NCBI GenBank assembly: GCA_945906715.1
Contig: CAMDRK010000197.1
Coordinates: forward strand, 1 to 5,464
Source of the DNA: Nitrospira lenta
Lineage (GTDB): Bacteria > Nitrospirota > Nitrospiria > Nitrospirales > Nitrospiraceae
Length of the DNA: 5,464 nucleotides
Reading direction: 5' to 3'
The notes under the pieces were generated by a model. It was not told where the DNA came from. It saw only the letters and a program-made list of their open reading frames with translations, and ran no database searches. This document shows positions 1-5,464 of the stretch, in pieces. Each line of letters starts with the position of its first letter. Position 1 is the stretch's first letter. The position numbers and the translations under genes were made by a program.

Positions 1-390
1 GCCCGGGCCATGCTCGATAAGAAGGCCACCGATGCTGTTGTCCTTCAAGTCGCGCCGCTGACCTCTATTACGGACTACTTGGTGATAGGCTCTGCGGATT
101 CGGATCGCCAAGCGAGTGCCATTGCCGATCATATCGGCGACATCCTCTCACGCTCCGGCAACAAGCCGCTGAGCATCGAAGGCAATCGGTCCTCCCAGTG
201 GGTTCTGATGGACTTTGGCGATGTCATCGTCCATATTTTTAGACAGGATGTCCGAAAGCATTACGCACTCGAACGGTTGTGGGCTGACGCAAAATGCATC
301 GCTATCCCGGGCGAACCTCCGGCCACACAACCGGCCGCGCCCCCAAAGCCCGTGAAGCGGAAAAAGGCGCCGACGAAAACAAAGGCCTAG
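1..390 (+). CDS. rsfS: Ribosomal silencing factor RsfS (YbeB/Iojap family), 5' end outside the window
   Basis: RsfS binds ribosomal protein L14 (uL14) on the large subunit and blocks subunit joining, lowering translation in starvation or stationary phase; it is cytoplasmic. Numbering from the ATG at 10, the Iojap core is clear: LTSITDYLVIGSADSDRQ (17-34), IADHIGD (38-44), IEG (56-58), WVLMDFGDVIVHIFRQD (64-80) and YALERLWADA (85-94). The frame is open to base 1 (A-R-A before the Met), and the family normally has about 15 more N-terminal residues than that Met allows, so the true start is most likely upstream of the window and the ATG at 10 is an internal codon. After the core comes a tail of about 30 residues rich in Pro, Ala and Lys, longer than the E. 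coli protein, probably disordered and basic. The stop is only 4 nt before the next start, so the two genes are probably co-transcribed. Confidence 0.93.
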   Translation, partial: ARAMLDKKATDAVVLQVAPLTSITDYLVIGSADSDRQASAIADHIGDILSRSGNKPLSIEGNRSSQWVLMDFGDVIVHIFRQDVRKHYALERLWADAKCIAIPGEPPATQPAAPPKPVKRKKAPTKTKA

Positions 391-394
391 ATCG

Positions 395-1795
395 ATGCTC
401 CGACTGCTCACCACCATCTTCCTCGTCAGTGCCGGAATCTTTCTCTACAGCTATTTCCGCGAACTGAATCCCGGGATGGTCTCAGTCCGGACCAGTCCCA
501 CCCTCCAGTTCGAATTGAGCCCCGTCACGCTCGTCATCTTTTCCATGGCCGTCGGCGCTGTGCTCGTAGCCTTGGCAGTCGGCATGCGTCAAACCGCTCA
601 TGTCATCGGCAACTGGCGCAGCACGCGGCTGTTGCGGCGCAAAGAAAAAATCGATGCGCTCCATCGTGAAGGCACCCATGCCATCATGTCGAAACGCACC
701 GTCGAAGCCATCGGCCTGTTCGAACGGGCGTTGGCCATGGACCCGAATCGTGTCGATTCGCTGCTCTGGCTGGGAAACATTTACCGTGTGGAAAGCAACT
801 TCGCTGAGGCAATCCGCCTCCATCAGCGGGCGAATCGTGTCGATGAGCGCAACATTGAAATTCTACTGGAGTTGGCCAACGACTTGGAAAGCGCCAAGCG
901 CTATGAGGATGCCCTGCAGACCCTGCAGAAGATGCTCAAGATCGAACCGGATAACCTTACCGCGCTCATCCGCAAGCGCGATTTATTGATCAGGCTCGAA
1001 AAATGGAGCGAGGCGCTCGAAATCCAACATCGTCTCCTGAAGGCCAACCTGCCAGAGCCGGAACGCAAGGCTGAGGCCCATCTCCTCACTGGCTGCACCT
1101 ACGAAGTCGGACGCCAACTGCTGGAACGAGGCCACCCAGACAAGGCACGGCGCTACTTCCGCGGCGCCATTAAGAAAGACCGGACTTTCTTGCCGGCCTA
1201 CGTCGGCATCGGCGAAATCCTGATCCGGGAAGGCAAAACCAAGCAGGCCGTAGAAATTCTCAAGAAGATCTATGCCAAAACCCGCAGCAACATCATTCTG
1301 CACCGCCTCGAAGAGCTCTTTCTCGAACAGGGTGAACCAAGCGAAATTATCCGGGTCTACCAGGAGGCCCTCCGGCAAGACCCGAACAACCCTGCCCTGC
1401 AGTTCTATTTAGGCAAGCTCTACTACCGTCTCGAAATGGTCGACGAAGCCTTCGACATCCTCTCGACCGTCGAAGGAGTCCAGGACCAATTGGCCGATTA
1501 CCATAAGATCATGGCCAATCTCTATTTGCGAAAGCAGCAGATGGAGGAAGCCGTCGCCGAACTCAAGAAAGCCCTCCATTTCAAGAAACGTGTGGTCGTC
1601 CCCTATGTCTGCACCGCCTGCCGGCAAGAATCGACCGAATGGTCTGGACGCTGCCGTCGCTGTGGAGTCTGGAACACATTAGTCGCACTGCCCTTGCCGA
1701 ACGATGGGCAAGCGGCCCCCGATCAAGACAGCAGCCCCCTCCAAGTCTCAGCAGTTCCATACCAGGGCATTGCTTCTCCCTTCGAAACCGTGTAG
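395..1795 (+). CDS. lapB: LapB (YciM)-like TPR membrane protein with fused LapA-like N-terminus and C-terminal rubredoxin-type zinc knuckle
   Basis: In E. coli LapB is an inner-membrane TPR protein that controls LPS synthesis by promoting FtsH degradation of LpxC; LapA is a small partner encoded next to it. This 466-residue protein has two hydrophobic segments (about 3-20 and 43-64) separated by a short polar stretch, resembling LapA/DUF1049, then a basic juxtamembrane region (75-86). TPR-like helical repeats run from about 90 to 395, including LLWLGNIYRVESNFAEAIRLHQ-type wording at 123-144 that parallels E. coli LapB. A four-cysteine knuckle follows: CTAC (406-409) and CRRC (420-423), the rubredoxin-like domain that ends LapB. 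A tail of about 40 residues rich in Pro, Ser and Gln extends beyond it. An AAAGG at 381-385, inside the end of rsfS, is a weak ribosome site 9 nt from the ATG. Family assignment is strong; the role in LpxC control here is inferred. Confidence 0.85.
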   Translation: MLRLLTTIFLVSAGIFLYSYFRELNPGMVSVRTSPTLQFELSPVTLVIFSMAVGAVLVALAVGMRQTAHVIGNWRSTRLLRRKEKIDALHREGTHAIMSKRTVEAIGLFERALAMDPNRVDSLLWLGNIYRVESNFAEAIRLHQRANRVDERNIEILLELANDLESAKRYEDALQTLQKMLKIEPDNLTALIRKRDLLIRLEKWSEALEIQHRLLKANLPEPERKAEAHLLTGCTYEVGRQLLERGHPDKARRYFRGAIKKDRTFLPAYVGIGEILIREGKTKQAVEILKKIYAKTRSNIILHRLEELFLEQGEPSEIIRVYQEALRQDPNNPALQFYLGKLYYRLEMVDEAFDILSTVEGVQDQLADYHKIMANLYLRKQQMEEAVAELKKALHFKKRVVVPYVCTACRQESTEWSGRCRRCGVWNTLVALPLPNDGQAAPDQDSSPLQVSAVPYQGIASPFETV

Positions 1796-1858
1796 GTTTT
1801 CGGCCAGTCTAGACACGTAGCCATCCGCAGCGCAGTCAATACAACCTCTACAGATGAT

Positions 1859-1862
1859 GGAG
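1859..1862 (+). promoter_or_regulatory. Ribosome binding site that points to the bioB start at 1869
   Basis: GGAG lies 6 nt before the ATG at 1869. The two upstream in-frame ATGs (1854 and 1857) are preceded by a pyrimidine-rich stretch with no purine-rich Shine-Dalgarno match, and the GGAG itself overlaps codons that would follow them. This favours 1869 as the real start. Confidence 0.6.
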
Positions 1863-1868
1863 TCTCCC

Positions 1869-2867
1869 ATGGTGGTCGACTATCAGGATTTCGCTACCAA
1901 AGCCTTGCGCGACGAGACGCTGACCAGAAGCGAATGCCAGGCTGTGCTCGACACGCCAGATGAGCAGTTGCTGGGACTCCTCCAAGCCGCCTTTACCGTC
2001 CGATCCCGTTATTTCGGCAAGACCGTTCGCCTCCAGATGTTGCAGAACGCCAAGAGCGGCGCCTGCCAGGAAGATTGCCACTACTGTTCCCAATCTGCGA
2101 TCTCTACCGCCCCCATTGAGCGCTACAACCTCGTGGCCCAACAACAGATGATCGACGGCGCCAGGCAAGCGGCAGCCTCGAAAGCCCAACGCTATTGCAT
2201 CGTCATCAGCGGTCGGAGTCCGTTAGATCGTGAAATCGACGAAATCGCCGGAGCCGTCCGCTCGATCAAGCAGGAGATCCCGATCCAGATTTGCTGTTCG
2301 CTTGGCCTTATGAATGAACAACAAGCCAAGCGACTGAAAGCGGCGGGAGTCGATCGGGTGAACCACAACTTGAATACGAGCGAAGCCTTTCACTCCTCCA
2401 TCTGCACCACGCATACCTTCCAAGACCGGCTCAGCACCATCCGGAACGCCCGCGCGGCAGGACTGGAAATCTGCTCCGGCGGGATCGTGGGCATGGGAGA
2501 GAAGGACGAAGACCTCATCGACCTGGCAATGGCCCTGATCGACGTGAAGCCGGATTCAATTCCACTCAACACGCTCCACCCGGCGACAGGCACGCCGCTG
2601 GAAAACTGTGACAACCTGACTCCTCAACGATGCTTGAAAGTGCTCTGTCTCTTCCGGTTCCTCCACCCCCGCACCGAACTCCGCGTCGCCGGTGGCCGCG
2701 AACACAATCTCCGCAGCCTCCAACCCTTGGCCCTCTACCCAGCCGACTCCATCTTCGTGAACGGCTACCTCACAACACCAGGCCAGCCAGCCCCAGAAGT
2801 CTGGGGCATGATTGAGGATCTGGGATTTAAGATTGAAGTGGCTTACCAACAGCCGGTTAGCAGGTAA
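1869..2867 (+). CDS. bioB: Biotin synthase BioB, radical SAM enzyme
   Basis: BioB inserts sulfur into dethiobiotin to make biotin, the last step of the pathway, using SAM and two iron-sulfur clusters in the cytosol. Numbered from the ATG at 1869 (332 residues), the radical-SAM cluster motif CxxxCxxC is at C66, C70 and C73 within GACQEDCHYCSQS. The expected ligands of the sulfur-donating 2Fe-2S cluster are present: C110 (RYCIVISGR), C142 (QICCSLG), C202 (ICSGGIVGMG) and R277 (AGGREHNLRSLQ). VNHNLNTS (164-171) and the ending SIFVNGYLTT (around 299-308) are also typical. Length is normal. Wording such as SGR, THT and GGREHNLRSLQ resembles the Bacillus-type BioB more than E. coli's, from memory of the family. 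Alternative starts at 1854 and 1857 add five or four residues. A 73-nt gap separates it from the TPR gene, so co-transcription is possible but unproven. No other biotin gene is in view. Confidence 0.96.
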   Translation: MVVDYQDFATKALRDETLTRSECQAVLDTPDEQLLGLLQAAFTVRSRYFGKTVRLQMLQNAKSGACQEDCHYCSQSAISTAPIERYNLVAQQQMIDGARQAAASKAQRYCIVISGRSPLDREIDEIAGAVRSIKQEIPIQICCSLGLMNEQQAKRLKAAGVDRVNHNLNTSEAFHSSICTTHTFQDRLSTIRNARAAGLEICSGGIVGMGEKDEDLIDLAMALIDVKPDSIPLNTLHPATGTPLENCDNLTPQRCLKVLCLFRFLHPRTELRVAGGREHNLRSLQPLALYPADSIFVNGYLTTPGQPAPEVWGMIEDLGFKIEVAYQQPVSR

Positions 2868-2934
2868 CACACGCTTCAACCTCTCCTCATTCTTTTCGGA
2901 ACCCCTCTACTACAGACTGCCTTCCTGGCCAGCA

Positions 2935-2976
2935 GCCGCCACCAGCCCCACTGCAAGGGCTAAACCGACAGGCGGC
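2935..2976 (+). other. GC-rich two-part hairpin downstream of bioB
   Basis: GCCGCC (2935-2940) can pair with GGCGGC (2971-2976), and inside it AGCCC (2944-2948) with GGGCT (2957-2961) around an 8-nt loop. An asymmetric internal loop separates the two stems. It lies about 70 nt after the bioB stop, in the right place to end that transcript. However, no T tract follows directly; the nearest T-rich stretch is about 20 nt further on (2998-3005). It may be a weak or factor-assisted terminator or nothing. The rest of the 2868-3083 gap shows only short palindromes (GTCGAC at 2985, TAGGCCTA at 2991) and no gene. Confidence 0.3.
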
Positions 2977-3083
2977 GGCAGTATGTCGACTAGGCCTATT
3001 ATTTGATTCGTTCCGCCGCATGATTGTTCGCTGATGCCCCTGCTGAAGCCTCTGCTTTCAAGGCGATTATAAGCGCATTCGCG

Positions 3084-3111
3084 TTGACACCTGCCCGATT
3101 CTTGCTACAGT
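3084..3111 (+). promoter_or_regulatory. Sigma-70-type promoter with extended -10, for the GIDE-like/lemA unit
   Basis: A perfect -35 hexamer TTGACA (3084-3089) is followed after 16 nt by TACAGT (3106-3111), a four-of-six match to TATAAT. TG sits at 3103-3104, one base before it, forming an extended -10. The predicted transcription start is around 3117-3120, directly at the ATG at 3121. This makes transcription and translation start almost together and rules out the TTG at 3112 as a start for transcripts from this promoter. Confidence 0.6.
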
Positions 3112-3120
3112 TTGAACACG

Positions 3121-4431
3121 ATGGTCACCATGAAATGCCCCGATTGTCAGGAGGACCTGACTCAGGTTCCAACTAGCCATGGCCCAGGGCTCGATGTCTG
3201 TTCCTCCGGACACGGACTCTGGCTCGATGTGGGAGAGGTGAATTTCTTTGTGGAAGATTATAGCTCGCTGAAGCGGGCGCTTGGTCACACAGGAAGCGTT
3301 GCGGTTAAAACAGAGACGCTGTGCCCTCGATGCAAGCAGCACATGGAGTCTTCGACGGTATCGCGTACGTCCTTCATGATCTGCGATTCCTGTCGCGGGT
3401 GGTGGCTGCCTCACGGAAGCCTCACTCGTCTGAATGAGACCTACCGAGGCGCTGCGGTGCCTATCCAGATCGGCGAACCCGAACTGTATGCACAGGCAGC
3501 GGCGAGGCATCATAAACGCGACAACAGGGTTCGCCATCAGCCCGGACTCAAGACACCACACTCCCACGCGCAAGGCCTGTGGTTCTGGGTGCTGTTTTTC
3601 GGACTCGCCCTCGGGATCGGAGGGATTATCTTCGCCGCCGGGATCGATAAAACCTTGAGAACCACTCTGTGGAGTCGGCCACCGGATCACCCCTTCCTCT
3701 ATTTGGCAGCCGGCATCCTAGGAGGATTCTGGCTCGTTGCCGACGGATGGTTGCTTCGCCAACGGAAGCGTTTGATCGAAAGCATTCCAACCTCGACTAT
3801 CCGTTCACTGGCTCTCGGATTAGTTGAGATCAGTGGACAGGCCCAGCCGGAAGAGAATCTCCTCTCCTCGCCCTTCAGCGGGCTTCCCTGTGTGTTCTAC
3901 ACCTATGCGGTAGAAGAGCGCGTCAGCTCCGGGAAACATACACGGTGGGAAACCATTGCGAAAGGCACGTCGGAGCAGCCTTTTCTTGTCAGTGATACCA
4001 CTGGACGAGTGCTCGTCGTACCCCTTGGCGCCGAGTTGATCTTGCAGGATGAACGCACCTTTCGAAACGATTGGCTCGAAGCATTGCCCCCCACAACCAT
4101 CGCCGGATTAAATCGACTAGAGATTTCGACTGAACGCTGGATGGGGAGCAAGACATTACGGTGCCGAGAATCATTCATCCTTCCGGAAGAACTGGTCTAC
4201 GTTCTCGGAACGGCCCATGCACACCTTGGTGCAACAGAGCGCATCGAGAACTCCGCTCGTCTCTACATCGGGAGCAGCCGAGACCATGAGTTTATTATCT
4301 CGGATCGAACCGAAAGGGACTTATTGTCCCAATTGCAGTGGCAGGTGTTGGCCTATGGGGCAGGAGGCCTGGCCCTGGCTGCAACCTGTGTGAGCATCAT
4401 CTTCAAATACTATCTGACAACCGTATCGTAA
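3121..4431 (+). CDS. Membrane protein with two N-terminal TFIIB-type zinc ribbons and a GIDE-like (MUL1-type) domain
   Basis: No gene name is recognised. Numbered from the ATG at 3121 (436 residues), two zinc-ribbon units of the zf-TFIIB kind open the protein. The first has CPDC (6-9) and C27 with H31; the second has CPRC (68-71) and CDSC (88-91). A polar, His-rich linker follows, then membrane segments at about 154-175 and 192-212. A soluble region at about 220-370 resembles GIDE, the domain of the mitochondrial E3 ligase MUL1/MULAN: IPTSTIRSLALGLVEISGQA, then SPFSGLPCVFYTYAVEE, a WETIAKG segment and a LVSDTTGRVLVVP strand pair. A last membrane segment is at about 408-429. No C-terminal RING is present. 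ATG at 3130 is an alternative start; a TTG at 3112 is disfavoured by the promoter position. lemA follows after 24 nt, so the pair is very likely an operon with a shared membrane role. Domain calls are from memory of the families; the function is unknown. Confidence 0.75.
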   Translation: MVTMKCPDCQEDLTQVPTSHGPGLDVCSSGHGLWLDVGEVNFFVEDYSSLKRALGHTGSVAVKTETLCPRCKQHMESSTVSRTSFMICDSCRGWWLPHGSLTRLNETYRGAAVPIQIGEPELYAQAAARHHKRDNRVRHQPGLKTPHSHAQGLWFWVLFFGLALGIGGIIFAAGIDKTLRTTLWSRPPDHPFLYLAAGILGGFWLVADGWLLRQRKRLIESIPTSTIRSLALGLVEISGQAQPEENLLSSPFSGLPCVFYTYAVEERVSSGKHTRWETIAKGTSEQPFLVSDTTGRVLVVPLGAELILQDERTFRNDWLEALPPTTIAGLNRLEISTERWMGSKTLRCRESFILPEELVYVLGTAHAHLGATERIENSARLYIGSSRDHEFIISDRTERDLLSQLQWQVLAYGAGGLALAATCVSIIFKYYLTTVS

Positions 4432-4442
4432 CGTCATACTCA

Positions 4443-4447
4443 AAGGA
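4443..4447 (+). promoter_or_regulatory. Ribosome binding site of lemA
   Basis: AAGGA lies 8 nt before the ATG at 4456. It contrasts with the preceding gene, which has no recognisable site, and suggests lemA is translated from the shared message on its own initiation signal. Confidence 0.6.
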
Positions 4448-4455
4448 ACGCGCCC

Positions 4456-5043
4456 ATGAATAGCACTTTAGTGATCGGAAGCCTGCTCATGATCGGGGTG
4501 ATTGTACTCGTCGCCTACGTGGCTGGCGTCTACAACATGCTGGTTCGGCTCTTCAATAACATCAACAAGGCCTGGTCGAATATCGACGTCATCCTGAAGC
4601 AGCGGCATGATGAACTTCCCAAGCTCGTCGACGTCTGTAACAGCTACATGCTTCACGAGCGGGAGACGCTGGAATCCGTGACCAAAGCCCGCAATGCCTA
4701 TAGTACAGGGCTGAATATCGACGACAAAGCGCAGGCGGAAAATCAGATCGTCGGCGCTTTAGGAAAACTCTTCGCCGTGGCCGAACAGTATCCGGATCTG
4801 AAAGCCAATCAAGAATTCTTAGCCCTCCAGCAGCGCATATCGGCACTGGAAAGCACCATCGCCGATCGACGCGAGTTTTATAACGACTCGGTCAACCTGT
4901 ACAACATCGCCATCCAACAGATCCCGACGCTCTGGGTGGCACAGGAAGTCGGATATACAGCAAGGCCGTTGCTGACAGTGGTGCCTTCCGACCGCAAGGA
5001 CAAGCCACTCGTTTTTGCCAATCGTAGGCAAGTGGCAGCCTAG
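4456..5043 (+). CDS. lemA: LemA family protein
   Basis: LemA proteins are small membrane-anchored helical-bundle proteins, widespread but of unsettled function. This one has 195 residues, close to the usual size. One hydrophobic segment (about 4-25) is followed at once by the family signature YNMLVRLFNNINKAWSNIDV (26-45), LKQRHDELPKLVDV (47-60), HERETLESVTKARN (67-80), EQYPDLKAN (110-118), the long helix FLALQQRISALESTIADRR (121-139), and FYNDSVNLYNIAIQQIP (141-157). The common LIPNLV wording is ELPKLV here, a mild variant. The C-terminal 30 residues or so are polar and poorly conserved. The gene upstream encodes a GIDE-like membrane protein, and LemA is known to sit beside membrane proteins of this sort in other bacteria, so a physical partnership is plausible. 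A terminator follows about 20 nt after the stop. Confidence 0.95.
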   Translation: MNSTLVIGSLLMIGVIVLVAYVAGVYNMLVRLFNNINKAWSNIDVILKQRHDELPKLVDVCNSYMLHERETLESVTKARNAYSTGLNIDDKAQAENQIVGALGKLFAVAEQYPDLKANQEFLALQQRISALESTIADRREFYNDSVNLYNIAIQQIPTLWVAQEVGYTARPLLTVVPSDRKDKPLVFANRRQVAA

Positions 5044-5063
5044 CCCACACCATCGGCTGATCA

Positions 5064-5119
5064 CGGCAGTAAGAAATTCAACCACTCTTGTCCCACTGCC
5101 GAGGTTCTTCTTCTTTTTC
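5064..5119 (+). terminator. Rho-independent terminator after lemA
   Basis: CGGCAGTAAGA (5064-5074) pairs with TCTT (5086-5089) and ACTGCCG (5095-5101), with a 5-nt bulge (5090-5094) and an 11-nt loop. This is followed after GAGG-type spacing by a pyrimidine tract at 5105-5119 that is mostly T. Orientation fits the end of the GIDE-like/lemA transcript. On the minus strand no T tract follows the hairpin, so it is not a two-way terminator. Confidence 0.65.
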
Positions 5120-5216
5120 AACCACCATCCCTGAGTGAGGCCACCCTTATTGCTCTCACTACGCCCGTCGAGCGAGCCTGCAGATGATCCATCAAAGCTT
5201 GCTTGTTTTCTCTTCA

Positions 5217-5313
5217 GGAATGGGGGCTGATTGATCTTCCACTGCGCGCGTCCAACGAGGGCTTTCTTAAGCCGCGCGTTGCGCGAGCACAGAAGATCAT
5301 CAGACTCCATTCC
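5217..5313. repeat. Long imperfect palindrome (REP/BIME- or MITE-like hairpin element)
   Basis: The two arms read almost the same on opposite strands. Pairings from outside in: GGAATGG (5217-5223) with CCATTCC (5307-5313); CTGATTGATCTTC (5227-5239) with GAAGATCATCAG (5292-5303), 12 pairs with one bulged T; TGC (5243-5245) with GCA (5287-5289); CGCG (5247-5250) with CGCG (5282-5285); CAACG (5253-5257) with CGTTG (5277-5281); GGCTT (5260-5264) with AAGCC (5269-5273); loop TCTT. That is about 37 Watson-Crick pairs in 97 nt. Pairing stops sharply outside GGAATGG/CCATTCC, giving defined ends. No T tract follows on either strand, so a simple terminator is unlikely. Whether it is repeated elsewhere in the genome cannot be seen here. 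Confidence 0.7.
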
Positions 5314-5351
5314 CTCCTCTGCTCCTAGAGCACAGGACCAATAGCGCGGCA

Positions 5352-5464
5352 TCACTCCTCCCGTAACCCGTCCACCACCGGTTGCCTTGCGGCCCAGCGT
5401 GCTGGCCAGTAGCCTGCTACCAGAGCGGCTGTAAGCGCGAGTCCTACGGCTTGCAAAATCACTC
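5352..5464 (-). CDS. FtsX/MacB/LolC-type ABC transporter permease, C-terminal end only
   Basis: Only the last 36 codons are in the window; the gene continues past the right edge and its stop is TGA at 5354-5352. The residues run VILQAVGLALTAALVAGY, a hydrophobic membrane segment, directly followed by WPARWAARQPVVDGLREE. This is the classic ending of FtsX-family permeases (MacB, LolC/E and relatives): last transmembrane helix, then a P-A-R-x-A-A motif, then P-V-x-x-L-R-E at the C-terminus. Such permeases work with an ATPase in the inner membrane, moving lipoproteins or other envelope substrates or transmitting force to the periplasm, rather than classic import. Which subfamily this is cannot be told from the tail. 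It converges on lemA and is a separate transcription unit. Confidence 0.82.
   Translation of the reverse strand, partial: VILQAVGLALTAALVAGYWPARWAARQPVVDGLREE

Larger units (their letters stand above)
5044..5351. other. Convergent intergenic region with several hairpins, no gene
   Basis: This 308-nt stretch separates the stop of lemA from the stop of the minus-strand permease gene. It holds the lemA terminator (5064-5119), a smaller hairpin in which AGTGAG (5134-5139) pairs with CTCACT (5155-5160), and the long palindrome at 5217-5313. An open frame of 178 codons on the minus strand crosses it, but it runs antisense into lemA, resembles no family I know, and is explained by chance. No clear intrinsic terminator for the minus-strand gene was found. 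Confidence 0.6.

Noticed and set aside
10..12. ATG at 10 as the true start of rsfS
   Set aside because: The frame is open upstream and the family has an N-terminal helix before the conserved K-x-x-D segment that would be missing; the gene is more likely cut by the window edge.
983..1378. 131-codon open frame on the minus strand
   Set aside because: Antisense to the TPR region of the LapB-like gene; a by-product of its codon pattern in GC-rich DNA.
2998..3005. T-rich stretch after the 2935-2976 hairpin as an intrinsic terminator tail
   Set aside because: It is about 20 nt from the stem, too far for a standard intrinsic terminator.
3044..3064. Small stem TGAAGC/GCTTTCA upstream of the promoter as an operator
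   Set aside because: Six pairs with a bulge and a 4-nt loop are expected by chance, and it does not overlap the -35 or -10.
3112..3120. TTG at 3112 as start of the zinc-ribbon/GIDE gene
   Set aside because: It lies directly against the -10 element and before the predicted transcript start, with no ribosome site. ATG 3121 or 3130 is more likely.
3067..3690. 207-codon open frame on the minus strand
   Set aside because: It is antisense to the zinc-ribbon/GIDE gene, whose motifs are convincing, and it would cover the promoter at 3084-3111.
4819..5355. 178-codon open frame on the minus strand
   Set aside because: It overlaps lemA antisense, crosses the long palindrome and the lemA terminator, and its translation shows low-complexity Lys/Gly/Ser runs without family motifs.

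Overview
The window looks like a bacterial chromosome segment of moderately high GC from a Gram-negative, LPS-bearing organism. The protein styles (a LapB-type TPR protein, an FtsX-type permease, a zinc-ribbon/GIDE protein beside LemA, and a biotin synthase closer in wording to the Bacillus-type family than to the E. coli one) fit the Nitrospirota, perhaps Nitrospira. This is inference from remembered family patterns, not a database match. No rRNA, tRNA, CRISPR array, transposase or phage gene was seen.

Left part (1-2867), all on the plus strand. It holds the 3' portion of rsfS (ribosomal silencing factor), then, 4 nt later, a membrane-anchored TPR protein with a C-terminal rubredoxin-like zinc knuckle. 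That protein reads as a LapB (YciM) homologue with a LapA-like (DUF1049) double-membrane-segment front end fused to it. A 73-nt gap leads to bioB, a full-length radical-SAM biotin synthase with all expected cluster ligands.

Middle part (2868-5119), plus strand. A 250-nt gap contains a GC-rich hairpin and then a strong sigma-70-like promoter with an extended -10. The promoter is so close to the next gene that translation must be leaderless or nearly so. It drives an apparent two-gene unit: a membrane protein with two N-terminal zinc ribbons and a GIDE-like domain (the domain of the mitochondrial E3 ligase MUL1, here without a RING), followed 24 nt later by lemA. A good intrinsic terminator lies about 20 nt after lemA. 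The two products are probably partners at the inner membrane, but the process they serve is not shown by the sequence.

Right part (5120-5464). This is a convergent intergenic region with a 97-nt imperfect palindrome (5217-5313) of about 37 base pairs, the most unusual non-coding structure here. Beyond it, entering from the right edge on the minus strand, are the last 36 codons of an FtsX/MacB/LolC-type ABC transporter permease, too short and start-less to appear in a simple ORF scan.
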